NCBI RefSeq assembly: GCF_029210385.1
Contig: NZ_JARGDQ010000003.1
Coordinates: 271,140 to 335,139 of the forward strand
Reading direction: 5' to 3'
DNA length: 64,000 bases
Source of the DNA: Desulfurivibrio dismutans
GTDB taxonomy: Bacteria; Desulfobacterota; Desulfobulbia; Desulfobulbales; Desulfurivibrionaceae
This document shows, piece by piece, positions 1 to 8,781 of the stretch; positions within the stretch are counted from its first letter, which is position 1; every line of letters begins with the position of its first letter. Under the pieces are notes generated by a model. That model had not been told where the DNA came from. It saw only the letters and a list, made by a program, of their open reading frames with translations, and did no database searches. The translations under genes and the position numbers were made by a program.

Positions 1-695
1 AAACCCAAAGCCACGATACCCCGGGCCGCGCCCAGCAGGGTGATGATACTGCCGGCCCCGGCCACAAAGGCCATGCCGATAAACAGCCCCTTGCCGAACT
101 TGGTGGGCCGATCACCCTCACCATAAAGGGCGTAGATGGAGAGCAGCAGCGGGTACATGGTGGCCGCCACCGCGGTGTGGGCCATGAGATGGGTAAGCAG
201 CGCGGTGACCACGAAACAGCCCAGGTAGATCATGCTGGTGCGCTCACCGACAATATCCAGCATCTTGTAGGCCATCCGTTTGGTGATCCCCACCTTGGTA
301 AAAACCGCGCCGATGATGAGGGAGCCGAAGATGAAGAGCACCGAGGGATCCATGAAATCCTTGAAGGCGTCACTGGCCGGGCGAATGAAAAACAGCGCCT
401 GCACCACCCCGATGGTGATCCCGGTCACCCCGATGGGCAGCACCTCGAAAACCCACCAGATGCCGGCCAGCAGAAAGAGTCCCAAGGCCGCTTTGCCTTG
501 CGGCGACAACACGAATTCCTTGCCCATGGGATCAACGGCGGCGGGCCAGGGAGGAGAAAAATAAACCAAGAGGAATATTCCGATCCCCAGGAACATAAAG
601 AACAACTGAAACAGGTTGAAGCGACTGGGCTGCTCCGCCAGGCCAACCTTTTCGTCGGCACCACTGTTTTGCGTGTTTTGCGCTGTGTCAGACAT
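1..695 (-). CDS. DASS/SLC13-family anion transporter (partial, C-terminus beyond window)
   Basis: About 231 N-terminal residues are visible; the rest lies before position 1. A short hydrophilic N-terminus is followed by hydrophobic spans near residues 28-47, 70-90, 93-104, 118-135 and 155-172. The segment MAHTAVAATMYPLL (about 171-184) resembles the substrate/Na+ motif SNTATAAM of divalent anion:Na+ symporters. Such carriers import dicarboxylates, sulfate or related anions through the inner membrane. The start ATG at 693-695 follows a purine-rich GGGAGAGGG stretch. Its neighbours are a CBS protein and a TSUP sulfur-anion exporter, which would fit a sulfate-like substrate, but the substrate cannot be assigned from this fragment. 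Confidence 0.8.
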   Translation of the reverse strand, partial: MSDTAQNTQNSGADEKVGLAEQPSRFNLFQLFFMFLGIGIFLLVYFSPPWPAAVDPMGKEFVLSPQGKAALGLFLLAGIWWVFEVLPIGVTGITIGVVQALFFIRPASDAFKDFMDPSVLFIFGSLIIGAVFTKVGITKRMAYKMLDIVGERTSMIYLGCFVVTALLTHLMAHTAVAATMYPLLLSIYALYGEGDRPTKFGKGLFIGMAFVAGAGSIITLLGAARGIVALG

Positions 696-811
696 GATAC
701 TCACACCCTCTCCCTTGCCGACGGTCACCCCGGCAAGCCAAAACTTAATAATATAAAAAACTCAAACGTTTAAATCAGACTAAACAAACCTATAAACCTG
801 CGTTATCAAGC

Positions 812-920
812 CGTAAACGTTCAGCAGTGCCGCAGGTTGCGGCAAGCGGACCGGCGCCGCGTACACTAGTACGCAAGCCGGGCCGATCGCCGCAAGATGC
901 TGTATTGCTGAGCGTTTACG
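812..920 (+). repeat. Palindromic intergenic repeat, copy R1
   Basis: A hairpin-forming repeat of about 109 bp. The ends CGTAAACG and CGTTTACG are complementary. The left arm carries GGTTGCGGCAAGCGG and the right arm GCCGGGCCGATCGCC. The GATCG arm (right end, shown here as +) faces the 3' end of the CBS gene and supplies that gene's TAA stop codon at 916-918. The next gene on the other side starts 117 bp away. Confidence 0.9.
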
Positions 921-1461
921 CGTCGATATCGCAGCGCTTGGCCACGGCATTGAAAATTTCCTCCAGGCGAATCACCCCGGTTACCGTTACCCCATCCTCG
1001 GAAATCACCGGCAACACTGTTTCATTCTGGGTCAGCATGATGGACAGCGCCTTCAAGGCCGACTCGTTTTCCTTCACCGCCGGCGGCAGCGGGCTCATGA
1101 ATTCCTTGATGTTATGCCCGAAACGAACATTGCAACCGTTGAAAAAGGAATCTCCCCAAAGAATGGCCAAATTGGGAAATTCGCCGGGGGTGCCCTGATA
1201 GACTTGAACCGCCTGGGCCAGGTTGGAGTCCAGCCCTCGCAGGATGCTCTGGATGCTGACCCGACCCACCAGCTTGTGCTCGGCGCTGATCACCAGCAGC
1301 TCGGAATAGCGCATCCGCTCGTAATCACCGCAGGTGAATTCCTTGAGCACCTTCACTGCCTGGCTCAGGCTTCGATCTTCCTGGACATGGGGAAAGCGCT
1401 TCATCGGAATAGCCAAGCCTTTCACCAGAAATTGTTCCTTACCCTCTGACTCCGCGGCCAT
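916..1461 (-). CDS. CBS-domain protein
   Basis: A 181-residue soluble protein made essentially of two CBS modules (about residues 15-75 and 110-175), including VISAEHKLVGRVSIQSIL and VISEDGVTVTGVI, the typical strand-turn-strand of a CBS motif. Paired CBS modules usually bind adenosyl nucleotides and act as energy or ligand sensors. No catalytic or DNA-binding domain is attached. I chose the ATG at 1459-1461 because AAGGGGGG lies just upstream; an extension to 1509 has no better ribosome site. It sits beside the DASS transporter gene, so it may be a trans-acting regulator of transport, but that is inference. Confidence 0.8.
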   Translation of the reverse strand: MAAESEGKEQFLVKGLAIPMKRFPHVQEDRSLSQAVKVLKEFTCGDYERMRYSELLVISAEHKLVGRVSIQSILRGLDSNLAQAVQVYQGTPGEFPNLAILWGDSFFNGCNVRFGHNIKEFMSPLPPAVKENESALKALSIMLTQNETVLPVISEDGVTVTGVIRLEEIFNAVAKRCDIDA

Positions 1462-1937
1462 GACAGCCCCCCTTAGCAGTTGAAAATGAAAATGTAGAAT
1501 AATAAGCAATAAAAAACGCCGTCATCGGAAAGGTGTGATGAGGCGCCTGATGCGTGATGTTGCGATGGACTGCGTTGCCCCCTCCAGGCAACACTCAGGA
1601 TGGTCGCCAAAAAAATGACACACAACATCCAGTGCAATCTACCAACCCATAAGCATCGACGACGATGGCTCACCGGGTGAAGCTGACGGGCGGTATGGGG
1701 CTGTTCTTAATGCTCCCCGCAAACGGCTGTCAAGAGGTTTTTTCCGATAATCTTTCCTGGGATCAGTTTTTTTAACGCCGGCAGGAGAGGCCTAAGGGTA
1801 GCGGCGCGACGCCGCTAAAGAATGAGAAAACATGTGGTTGCCCTGCAACAAAGGGTACCCTTGGGAAGGGTTAAAAGGTGACTAAAAATTTTGTTAAAAA
1901 AATCGTAACCGAAAACTTACTCATGGGGGGCGCCCAC
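1462..1937. other. Intergenic region with short palindromes
   Basis: No credible gene is seen here. It holds a perfect 7-bp stem with a 3-base loop (1800-1816) and the 12-bp palindrome AAGGGTACCCTT (1851-1862). A run of seven T's on the minus strand follows a very weak GTAA/TTAC stem near 1893-1920, which could be a poor terminator for the response regulator gene. The promoter of the CBS gene presumably lies at its left side. Confidence 0.4.
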
Positions 1938-2321
1938 TCAGCTTCGCACCCCGGCTTCGGCATGGGCAATATGGATTTTTTCCACCAGTCCGCTAAGTTC
2001 CACCGGCTTCAGGCAATATTCACTGGCCCCGGCGGCAATTCCCTGCATGCCGGCGGTGATCGAGGCATGGCCGCTGAGCATGATCACCCCGGTGGTCGGC
2101 CACTGTTTTTTTATTCGGGCCAAGCAGTCAAGCCCGTCAACATCGGGCAGCATCACATCCAGGATCACCACCTGGGCCGGCTGCCGGGCCATGGCCGCCA
2201 GCGCTTCATGGCAATCGGCGGCGGCGCGCACGCCGAAACCGCGGAAGCGCAGGCGCTGGGCTAAAGTTTCGCGGAAATCCAGTTCATCATCGACGACCAG
2301 CAATTGCAACGGTTCAAACAT
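1938..2321 (-). CDS. Single-domain response regulator (CheY-like)
   Basis: A 127-residue protein consisting only of a receiver domain. The acidic pair D11-D12, phospho-acceptor D55 (in VVILDVMLP), the conserved S83 and K105 (in CLKPVE) are all present, so it should accept phosphate from a histidine kinase. There is no output domain. It overlaps the 3' end of the PEP-synthase-like gene by 8 bp, so the two are probably translationally coupled. It is one of three stand-alone receivers in this island, which suggests a branched phosphorelay or protein-protein output. Confidence 0.9.
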   Translation of the reverse strand: MFEPLQLLVVDDELDFRETLAQRLRFRGFGVRAAADCHEALAAMARQPAQVVILDVMLPDVDGLDCLARIKKQWPTTGVIMLSGHASITAGMQGIAAGASEYCLKPVELSGLVEKIHIAHAEAGVRS

Positions 2322-5049
2322 TTTTCACCTTCGTCGGAGTAAGCAGCGACTCCAGGTCACGGTTTATTTTTTGCCGGTAATGGGCCACCATGGCCGGATC
2401 CTCCATAACCATGTCGATCTGCCGGGTGTGGATCAGCAGATAACCCAGTACCTTAAGGCGCTCCAGCAGAAAAGGCGCCTCCATCTTTTCCAGCCGGGCG
2501 GTCAGGGCGTCTTCCTTGCGGGAGACCCGGAAATCGTAACGGCCCAGCACCTCCCCGATCAGCTCCAGCCGCAGCAGGCGCCGACGGTCGTCGGCGGCCC
2601 CGCCTTTGAACTGGAAGCTGACGTAGTTTTCGGTGAGCAAATCGGAGATGTGGCTTTCCACCAGGGCGAAGTGATAACCCAGGCGGATACTCATGTTGCA
2701 GAAATTGCGGGAAATCAAAAAATAGCTCCGGGCACTGAGGTTGGAGCGCACCGCCGGTTCCAAATCCGGGTTCATGGTGGAACGGAAGAGGATGGCACCA
2801 AAGCCGCGCAGGTTCACCGGCGGCGGTCCCTGCCAGGGGAAAGCGGTCATGCCCCGCCACAGGGCCAGCATGGGGGCGGAAACGATATGCTCCAGGCGGA
2901 TGAAGGATTCCTGAGGGTCGTGCGCCGGGGCAAAACCGTCCTCCAGGTCAATCACCCACCAGGTAAAGGGGGACTGATCCACCAGTTGCTTGGCCGCTCC
3001 GGTGGCAAAGCCCTGGCGATCGCCGAAGGCAAACATCTCCGCCACCGCCTTTTCGTGGCAGTAGCGGGTGATATCATGGAGGGTGCGGCAATTTTCGGGC
3101 CGAAAGAAGGGCGAGGCGGGATCAATCAGGTTCAGCGGCGTAACCAGGGCGGCGACCTGGCTCAGCACCTGATGCACCGGACTGCCGACCATCAACTTGG
3201 GCGGCGGCACCGCCCGGGACAGCAAATCCTCCCGCCGGCCGGCATGGACCCGCAATCCGGTGGCATCCACCGTCACCTCCTGGCCGGGGGCCAGTTCGGC
3301 CATGGCTCCGGCCAGGCCGAAAATGGCCGGCACCCCGAACTCCCGCGCCACGGTGGCCAGGTGGGCCGCGCTCTCTCCGGTTTCACTGATAATCGCCGCC
3401 GCTCGCGGCAGCACCACAGCCCATTCCGGCAGGGGATGAGCCACCAGCAACACCGCTTGCCGGGGAAATTGCAACAGATCCTCATCCCGCCGCACCGCAA
3501 ACACCGATCCTGCCGCCACCCCGGAAACTACACAGCTCCCACCCCGCAGCAGTAAATCGGACGTCGGCGGCGTAGTGCTCCCGGCCCGCCAATCGTTGGT
3601 CTCAGCGGCCTCATTTACCGCCTGATCCGGCGGCCGGGATTCATCCCCGGCTTTCGCACCCCGGCTGTTCGCCGGCGCCGTTTCGCCGCCGGTGCCACTC
3701 AAACCCGCGCCCCCCAAAGGGCGAGACTGCAGCAGGTAAACCCGGCCATCATGCCCCAGCGACCATTCGATATCCTGGGGGGCGCCAAAGTGCGCCTCCA
3801 GCCGGAGGGCAATGGCGGCCATTTCACTCAGTTGCGCCGAGGTCAGCAACTCGCCCACCGGCGCTTCCCCTATATCGGGTGAATTGAACTTCCCGTCGGT
3901 TTCGAGCGATCCGTTGTCGGCGGTGGGCAACACCTTGATGGTGGGTTCATTGTCGGCGTCCGTCGGGGCCGCCTCCAGGGACGCCCCCCGCGCCACCCGG
4001 AAATGCCGGGAGGCCGCCCGACCGCTGACCACCTGGTCGGCCAGCCCCGGCGCGGCGGTGATCTCCACCCAGTCGCCGCGCAAATCCGCCGGCGGCCGGC
4101 TATACATCACCCCGCTGACCACTCCGTCCACCATGGCCAGGCAGCCGACACACATGATCACATCCTGGTGCCTGAAGCCGCGCTGCAGGCGGTAAATCAT
4201 GGCCTGGGGCCGATACTTGCCGGCCACGATCTCCTTGTAGGCGGTAAGCAGGGAAGCAGCATCAACCTGCAAACGGGTGCGATACATGCCGGCAAAGGAA
4301 CTGCGGCTGCTGTCCTCACCCAAGGCGCTAGAGCGCATGGCCACCAGGATTTCTTGTTTTTCCTCACCGGCCAGGCGAGCATGGTGTTCCAGAATCTGCT
4401 CTTCCAGATCGGCGGGCAAAGGGGCCGCGACAATCAGGCGTTCGATGGCGGCGCTGGCCGCGTAAACATCAGCCAGGCGATCGGAATTAAGGGAGGTTAG
4501 ACGGCGGTTGATTTCCACCTGCAGGTTGCTGGCGGCAAAGAAGTGGCGGGTGGCAGCGGCGGTAATAACAAAGCCTTCGGGGGTGGGCAGGCCGATGCGG
4601 TTACGGATCTCGCCCAGGTTGGCCATTTTCTCCCCGGCCTCATCGGCCCGATGCCGGTCCAGTTGGGCCAGCGGCAGGATAAAATCACGCCCGGCCAGTT
4701 CGGGCTCTCGGGTCATGATCTCTTCCAGTTCGCCGGTAATCCCCTGAAACGGCGGCCGCAGCCGCCCGTAGTGCTCACCCCCCAGGGACTCCAGCAGATG
4801 GATCATCTTGAGCACATTGGCCCCCAGGGCGGTGCAGTGCCCGCGGACAAAGGCCATACTGAAGGGCCGGCCGCCGGCCAGAGCCTGGTCGATTTCAGCC
4901 ATCAGCTCCAGGGCATTATTGTTGGCCGTCAGCAAAGAACGAAAGTTCCGATACTGACGACGGAAAGCCACCTTCAGCTCCTCCCCGGACAGCACCGGTC
5001 GCCTCTCTTCCAACCCCAGCCATTCCTTAAGGCGCCAAAAAAGGCTCAT
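2314..5049 (-). CDS. PEP synthase/PPDK-like protein without a recognisable catalytic barrel
   Basis: A 911-residue protein. The middle part (about residues 140-470) resembles the ATP-grasp PEP/pyruvate-binding domain, with VAMRSSALGEDSSRSSFAG close to the family's arginine/serine motif and IEWSLGHDGRVYLLQSRP closing it. A mobile phospho-histidine domain follows (about 510-620); AAHLATVAREFGVPAIFG aligns with the family's SHAAIVARELGIPAVVG, so the catalytic His seems kept. The remaining ~290 residues lack the PEP-binding TIM-barrel motifs of PpsA and form something I do not recognise. It may use the His domain for phosphotransfer or signalling rather than gluconeogenesis. A GAAGGAAA ribosome site precedes the ATG. 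It is coupled to the downstream response regulator. Confidence 0.7.
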   Translation of the reverse strand: MSLFWRLKEWLGLEERRPVLSGEELKVAFRRQYRNFRSLLTANNNALELMAEIDQALAGGRPFSMAFVRGHCTALGANVLKMIHLLESLGGEHYGRLRPPFQGITGELEEIMTREPELAGRDFILPLAQLDRHRADEAGEKMANLGEIRNRIGLPTPEGFVITAAATRHFFAASNLQVEINRRLTSLNSDRLADVYAASAAIERLIVAAPLPADLEEQILEHHARLAGEEKQEILVAMRSSALGEDSSRSSFAGMYRTRLQVDAASLLTAYKEIVAGKYRPQAMIYRLQRGFRHQDVIMCVGCLAMVDGVVSGVMYSRPPADLRGDWVEITAAPGLADQVVSGRAASRHFRVARGASLEAAPTDADNEPTIKVLPTADNGSLETDGKFNSPDIGEAPVGELLTSAQLSEMAAIALRLEAHFGAPQDIEWSLGHDGRVYLLQSRPLGGAGLSGTGGETAPANSRGAKAGDESRPPDQAVNEAAETNDWRAGSTTPPTSDLLLRGGSCVVSGVAAGSVFAVRRDEDLLQFPRQAVLLVAHPLPEWAVVLPRAAAIISETGESAAHLATVAREFGVPAIFGLAGAMAELAPGQEVTVDATGLRVHAGRREDLLSRAVPPPKLMVGSPVHQVLSQVAALVTPLNLIDPASPFFRPENCRTLHDITRYCHEKAVAEMFAFGDRQGFATGAAKQLVDQSPFTWWVIDLEDGFAPAHDPQESFIRLEHIVSAPMLALWRGMTAFPWQGPPPVNLRGFGAILFRSTMNPDLEPAVRSNLSARSYFLISRNFCNMSIRLGYHFALVESHISDLLTENYVSFQFKGGAADDRRRLLRLELIGEVLGRYDFRVSRKEDALTARLEKMEAPFLLERLKVLGYLLIHTRQIDMVMEDPAMVAHYRQKINRDLESLLTPTKVKNV

Positions 5050-5192
5050 GGGTTTCCTTCAATCGCAAATAAACCGTAGTAAGGGTAACGACATGGTCGG
5101 GTTGACGCTCATTCTCGGCCGGCCGACCACAAAAATCTCTTATCTAAATTCTACAACAAAATACCAGCAAACAAAAACCCCCCACAACAAGC

Positions 5193-5302
5193 GGAAAACG
5201 CGTCGCAGTGCCGCAGGTTGCGGCAAGCGGACCGGCGCCGCGTACCCCAGGTACGCAAGCCGGTCCGATCGCCCCAAGATGCGGTGCTGCGGCGCGTTTT
5301 CC
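5193..5302 (+). repeat. Palindromic intergenic repeat, copy R2
   Basis: Ends GGAAAACGCG and CGCGTTTTCC pair perfectly and differ from the ends of the other copies, while the apex arms GGTTGCGGCAAGCGG and GGTCCGATCGCC are conserved. The GATCG arm lies on the right, 3 bp from the stop codon of the gene at 5306. The PEP-synthase-like gene starts 144 bp away on the other side. Confidence 0.9.
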
Positions 5303-5305
5303 AGG

Positions 5306-5992
5306 TTAGTGCTCGAGTTTGATGCCCCATCCCTCGAACATGAAGAGGATGGCAAACCCGAACCACAGGGTATAAAAGACATACCCGGCCAGGGAGAGCA
5401 CCACCGTCCCCGCCTTATTACGGATGGGTTCGGCCTCGATCTGGTAGTAGTTATAGGCCGGTTCCACGCCGCGGGTCATGGCATCGTAAAAGACCTTGGC
5501 CTCGGCGAACTTGTGTTGCCGGTTAAGGTCATCCTGGCCGGTCTTCAGGGCATTCCACCAATCATACACCACCAGGCGCTCATGGATGCCGTATTTGGCG
5601 ACAATGGCGGCCCCGTCGTTGTGGTACATCCGGTCGGCATCCTCCAGGATGCCTACCAGCAGCCGGCCCATATCGCCGGTGACCTGCAGGGTGGTGCCTT
5701 CCTGCTCCACCCGGGCACCGAGCATTTCAAAGTTTTTGGCCGTCCGCAACGCCTGATTCTGATCCTTGGCGGCCACGGCGAAGGTGATCTCCCGGCCTTG
5801 GTAGGCACCCGCCCGCTCCTGGGCGCCGGGGATGTAGTAAGCTGAATTCTTGGAAATCGAATTGTACAGGTTATCCATGTAATCCAGCAGGTTGGTGCCG
5901 GCAAAGACCGGCGACATGAGAACGACGAAAACACCCCAGAAACCGATAAACAGCACCAGTCCCAGGCTGAATTCCTTTTTGTTGGCAATCAT
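5306..5992 (-). CDS. Two-TM membrane protein of unknown function, TSUP-associated
   Basis: A 228-residue protein with one membrane span at residues 10-31 (GLVLFIGFWGVFVVLMS) and another near the C-terminus (about 200-220, including YVFYTLWFGFAILFMF). The soluble ~165-residue part between them should face the periplasm. I do not recognise a domain. The gene lies 13 bp after the TSUP transporter gene in the same direction, with a strong GGAGGG ribosome site, so it is probably an accessory subunit or partner of that transporter. No cysteine pairs or heme motifs are visible. Confidence 0.7.
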   Translation of the reverse strand: MIANKKEFSLGLVLFIGFWGVFVVLMSPVFAGTNLLDYMDNLYNSISKNSAYYIPGAQERAGAYQGREITFAVAAKDQNQALRTAKNFEMLGARVEQEGTTLQVTGDMGRLLVGILEDADRMYHNDGAAIVAKYGIHERLVVYDWWNALKTGQDDLNRQHKFAEAKVFYDAMTRGVEPAYNYYQIEAEPIRNKAGTVVLSLAGYVFYTLWFGFAILFMFEGWGIKLEH

Positions 5993-6005
5993 TTTACTTC
6001 CCTCC

Positions 6006-7313
6006 TTAAACCTGCTGATTGGAATGGTTGGTCAAGGGTCCGGTTTTCAGGGCCTTGATGTTGACCACAAAGGTGCCGATAACCCAAACCGAAAAGATGG
6101 TAATCACGACAAAAAACAGATATATCCCGATCTGCTCCAGGATATAGCCGGTCCGGGCGGTGATATCGAGATACCCCAAGGCTGCCAGCTTGCTGGGCAG
6201 GGCAAAGGCCCGGTTAACAAAACCGGAGAGCACTGCCACCGCGTAAAAGCCACGAATAGTGGTACCCGGCACCACCTTGGTGACTACCGAGCCGATCTGG
6301 ATGCCGATCAGGGAACCCAGCAGCATGCCCATGGCCAGGGTGTAGAAGATGAAGCCGTAAATGGCGTACTGCCCCAGGCCGGCGTAACCGGCGGTGAAGA
6401 TGATCTGGAAGATGTCGGTACCCACGGTGGTGGAAGAGGACACCCCCAGGATGTAAACAAAGATCGGGAAGGTGAGAAAACCGCCCCCCACCCCCATGAT
6501 GGCGGCGGCCAGACCCACCACGACGCCGCTGATGACCAGAAACAGGGCCGAAATCTTACGCCCCCCGGGTACCACCCCTTGATCGAAGGTGATCATGGGC
6601 GGAATATTGACCCGCTGAATTTTTTCGCTCAGGGCGGTCATGCTTTCGGTATCCTTTTGCGCCTGCCCCTCGGCGGTGGCCAGGGTGGCAGCCTTGCGCG
6701 ACTGCAGAAAGTCGGTCAGCGCGTAGAGGCCCAAAAAGCCCAGCATGAAGACGTACACCGTGGTGATGAAGGCATCACTGAGTACCGGATTAAGTTCATA
6801 CAGGGTCCGGTTGATCAGCCCACCCACGGTGGCGCCGCCGATGGCGCCGATGAGGAAGGTCACCGCCAGGGCCACCGAGATGTTGCCCAGCTTGCGATGG
6901 AGCACACTGCCCATGATCGCCTTGGCGAAGATGTGGAACAGGTCGGTGCCCACCGCCATGATTCCCTTGACCCCGGCGCTCATCAGGGCCGGAGCGATGA
7001 TGAAACCGCCACCGGCGCCGATGCAGCCGGTGATCAGCCCCGCCCCCAGGCCGACGCCGATGGAGGCGAAGAAGATGGTGGGGGTGTAAAAGGCCGGAGA
7101 ATAGGCCATTTTGCCGCCGAGAATATCCGGCAACGAGGCCATCAGTTCATCGGCCCAGGCCACACCACCCAGAATGATGGGCAGCAGCAGCAAACCCAGA
7201 AGCAACAGCCGCCGGCGATCACCCAGAATCCGGTCGGACATTGACTTTTCCCACTGGGCATGGGCCCTGGCGCCGGCCATCATGAACTGACCGACTTGTT
7301 TGAATGCACTCAT
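6006..7313 (-). CDS. TSUP family (TauE/SafE) sulfur-anion transporter
   Basis: A 435-residue polytopic membrane protein. Two TSUP half-repeats are visible, each with a glycine-rich motif: GCIGAGGGFIIAPALM near residue 120 and AAIMGVGGGFLTFPIFV near 290. Members of this family carry sulfite, sulfoacetate, taurine-derived sulfite, thiosulfate or related anions across the inner membrane. The start at 7313 was chosen because AAGGAGGG lies 8-9 bases upstream; a longer reading to 7391 would run through the operator-like site at 7392. A cytoplasmic loop of ~75 residues separates the halves. The gene is followed by the two-TM protein gene and is probably under TetR control through the site at 7392-7407. 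Confidence 0.88.
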   Translation of the reverse strand: MSAFKQVGQFMMAGARAHAQWEKSMSDRILGDRRRLLLLGLLLLPIILGGVAWADELMASLPDILGGKMAYSPAFYTPTIFFASIGVGLGAGLITGCIGAGGGFIIAPALMSAGVKGIMAVGTDLFHIFAKAIMGSVLHRKLGNISVALAVTFLIGAIGGATVGGLINRTLYELNPVLSDAFITTVYVFMLGFLGLYALTDFLQSRKAATLATAEGQAQKDTESMTALSEKIQRVNIPPMITFDQGVVPGGRKISALFLVISGVVVGLAAAIMGVGGGFLTFPIFVYILGVSSSTTVGTDIFQIIFTAGYAGLGQYAIYGFIFYTLAMGMLLGSLIGIQIGSVVTKVVPGTTIRGFYAVAVLSGFVNRAFALPSKLAALGYLDITARTGYILEQIGIYLFFVVITIFSVWVIGTFVVNIKALKTGPLTNHSNQQV

Positions 7314-7391
7314 GGTTAACAACCCTCCTTGAATTATGGTTACTGCGTTTAACTTGCGGGCTTGGCGCCGGGAGCAACCAGCAAAAATCAA

Positions 7392-7407
7392 ACTGATTGG
7401 TCAGTCA
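7392..7407. promoter_or_regulatory. TetR-type operator-like site upstream of the TSUP gene
   Basis: The 16-base motif read on the minus strand is TGACTGACCAATCAGT, an imperfect palindrome. It differs by one base from TGACTGACGAATCAGT at 13198-13213 next to the promoter of the TetR gene. It lies about 80 bp before the TSUP start codon, where a repressor could block transcription. Confidence 0.6.
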
Positions 7408-7476
7408 GTTTTTTCTGGTCGCTAAAAAAAAGCGCCAACCGCACCTGTACTGTGCCAATTTTAGTGCTAATCCCTT

Positions 7477-7905
7477 TTACCAGGCTTTACTGCCGATAAT
7501 TTCCTTAACCTGCTTTTCACTGGCCGCCGTGACCAACACCATCTTCCGGTCGCCGGCTTCCTTGATTTTCCTGGTCAACTCTTCGATATCCGCCGGTTTT
7601 TCCAGCAGATCCATGGCCCCCATCTTCATCGCCTGCACCCCCTTCTCCACCGTGGCCTTGCCGGTGAGCAAAATCACCTGGAGCTGGGGGTTGCGCTTCT
7701 TAATTTCCTCCAACGCCGCCAGCCCGTCCATGCCCGGCATCTGCAGGTCCAGGACAATGGCGTCGTAAGAATCCACATCCTCGCGCTGCAGGGCCTCAGC
7801 GGCGGAAGTGGCGGTACTCACCTCCATCTGCCGGGAGCGCATCCGGGCTGCCAGGGTTTCCACAAACTCCGCCTCATCATCAATTAATAAAATTTTTTCT
7901 GCCAT
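7477..7905 (-). CDS. Single-domain response regulator
   Basis: 142 residues with a complete receiver domain: D9-D10-E11, phospho-acceptor D53 (IVLDLQMPGMDG), T81 and K103 (LLEKPAD). A short tail of ~25 residues follows and has no DNA-binding motif. A strong AAGGAGGA site precedes the ATG. It lies between the TSUP gene and a kinase-like gene on the same strand, so it belongs to the same signalling set as the receivers at 1938 and 8782. Confidence 0.9.
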   Translation of the reverse strand: MAEKILLIDDEAEFVETLAARMRSRQMEVSTATSAAEALQREDVDSYDAIVLDLQMPGMDGLAALEEIKKRNPQLQVILLTGKATVEKGVQAMKMGAMDLLEKPADIEELTRKIKEAGDRKMVLVTAASEKQVKEIIGSKAW

Positions 7906-7979
7906 GACCTGTCCTCCTTAGTAAGGGCTCGTTATCCTTATGGCATGATTGGGTATACACCGCTGCGGCCACCGCGCAA

Positions 7980-8699
7980 TCACGGCAGCAGCAGCACGAA
8001 ACGCTGTTCTTCCGGGTTCAACTCAAACTCCGCCGCAAGTTGCGCCAGCAGCTCAAGTTCCGCCGGGCCGGGAAATTCCGGGGCACCCGAACCGACCACC
8101 TCGCCCGCCTGCCAACTCAACTCCAGGTGACCGCCGGGGACGGTTTTAGCGGCTCCGTGAATCCCGGGGGTTCCGGGGGCATCGGCGGTTCCAGCGGTCT
8201 CGCACCGAGCCGACACCACCAGTTGCAGACGGGCGCCGGGGCCAGTCGCCGCCAGTACCGATTCCAGCCCCCGCCATAAAAAATGCAGCAAGCGAAAACG
8301 GCTGGCCTGCACCGTCACCTCCTGCTCCGGCACAACAACCTGTAAGGTGGCGGACCGGCCGGCCAGCAGCCGAGTGGCCAGTTCAGCCAGCAGTCGGCAT
8401 GACTCGCCCAACTCCACACCCTCCGACTCCCGGTCCACACTATGGGCAAAGCGGTTAAGACGGCGAACAATCCCATCGGCCCGCCGCACCTGCCGGTCGA
8501 TGGCCCCGGTCGCCTCCCGGACCTGCTCGGGCGGCAACTGTTGCTCCTCGGCCAGCGCCCGGGCGGCGTGGTCGCCTAACAGACCGGCGGTTTCCTTGAT
8601 AATGGCCAGCACGTTTTTAATTTCATGGCTGACGGCCGCGCTTACCTCGCCGCAAAAACGCACACCAGCCATGCTCCTGCCCGCCTGTTCAGCCGCCAT
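7980..8699 (-). CDS. Degenerate histidine-kinase-like phosphotransfer protein
   Basis: A 239-residue soluble protein. Near residue 25 it has a good H-box, VSAAVSHEIKNVLAIIKE, and a helical DHp-like segment follows. The C-terminal half should be the ATPase domain, but the N-box asparagines, the DxGxG box and the GTGLGL box are not found; FRLLHFLWRGLESVLAATG occupies the N-box region. It therefore looks able to be phosphorylated but not to bind ATP, somewhat like the phosphotransferase Spo0B. The ATG at 8697-8699 is preceded by GGAGGAG. Adjacent receivers at 7477 and 8782 are natural partners. Confidence 0.65.
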   Translation of the reverse strand: MAAEQAGRSMAGVRFCGEVSAAVSHEIKNVLAIIKETAGLLGDHAARALAEEQQLPPEQVREATGAIDRQVRRADGIVRRLNRFAHSVDRESEGVELGESCRLLAELATRLLAGRSATLQVVVPEQEVTVQASRFRLLHFLWRGLESVLAATGPGARLQLVVSARCETAGTADAPGTPGIHGAAKTVPGGHLELSWQAGEVVGSGAPEFPGPAELELLAQLAAEFELNPEEQRFVLLLP

Positions 8700-8781
8700 C
8701 TTTCTCCTCCGTTGCGCCACCAGCCGCTCTCCGGCAATCAGTTCAACAACTGTAACCGTTGCAGCTCGTTAAACCAGCAGA

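Noticed and set aside
1800..1862. Riboswitch in the gap after the CBS gene
   Set aside because: The short stem and the AAGGGTACCCTT palindrome do not assemble into a known riboswitch fold, and no gene starts in the proper direction close to them.
2047..3555. Large open frames on the strand opposite real genes (for example 2047-3555, 5892-7244, 19163-20302, 25468-26667, 43024-44754, 51111-52706)
   Set aside because: They lie antisense to genes with clear motifs, have His/Gln/Gly-rich translations typical of GC-rich antisense frames, and no domains.
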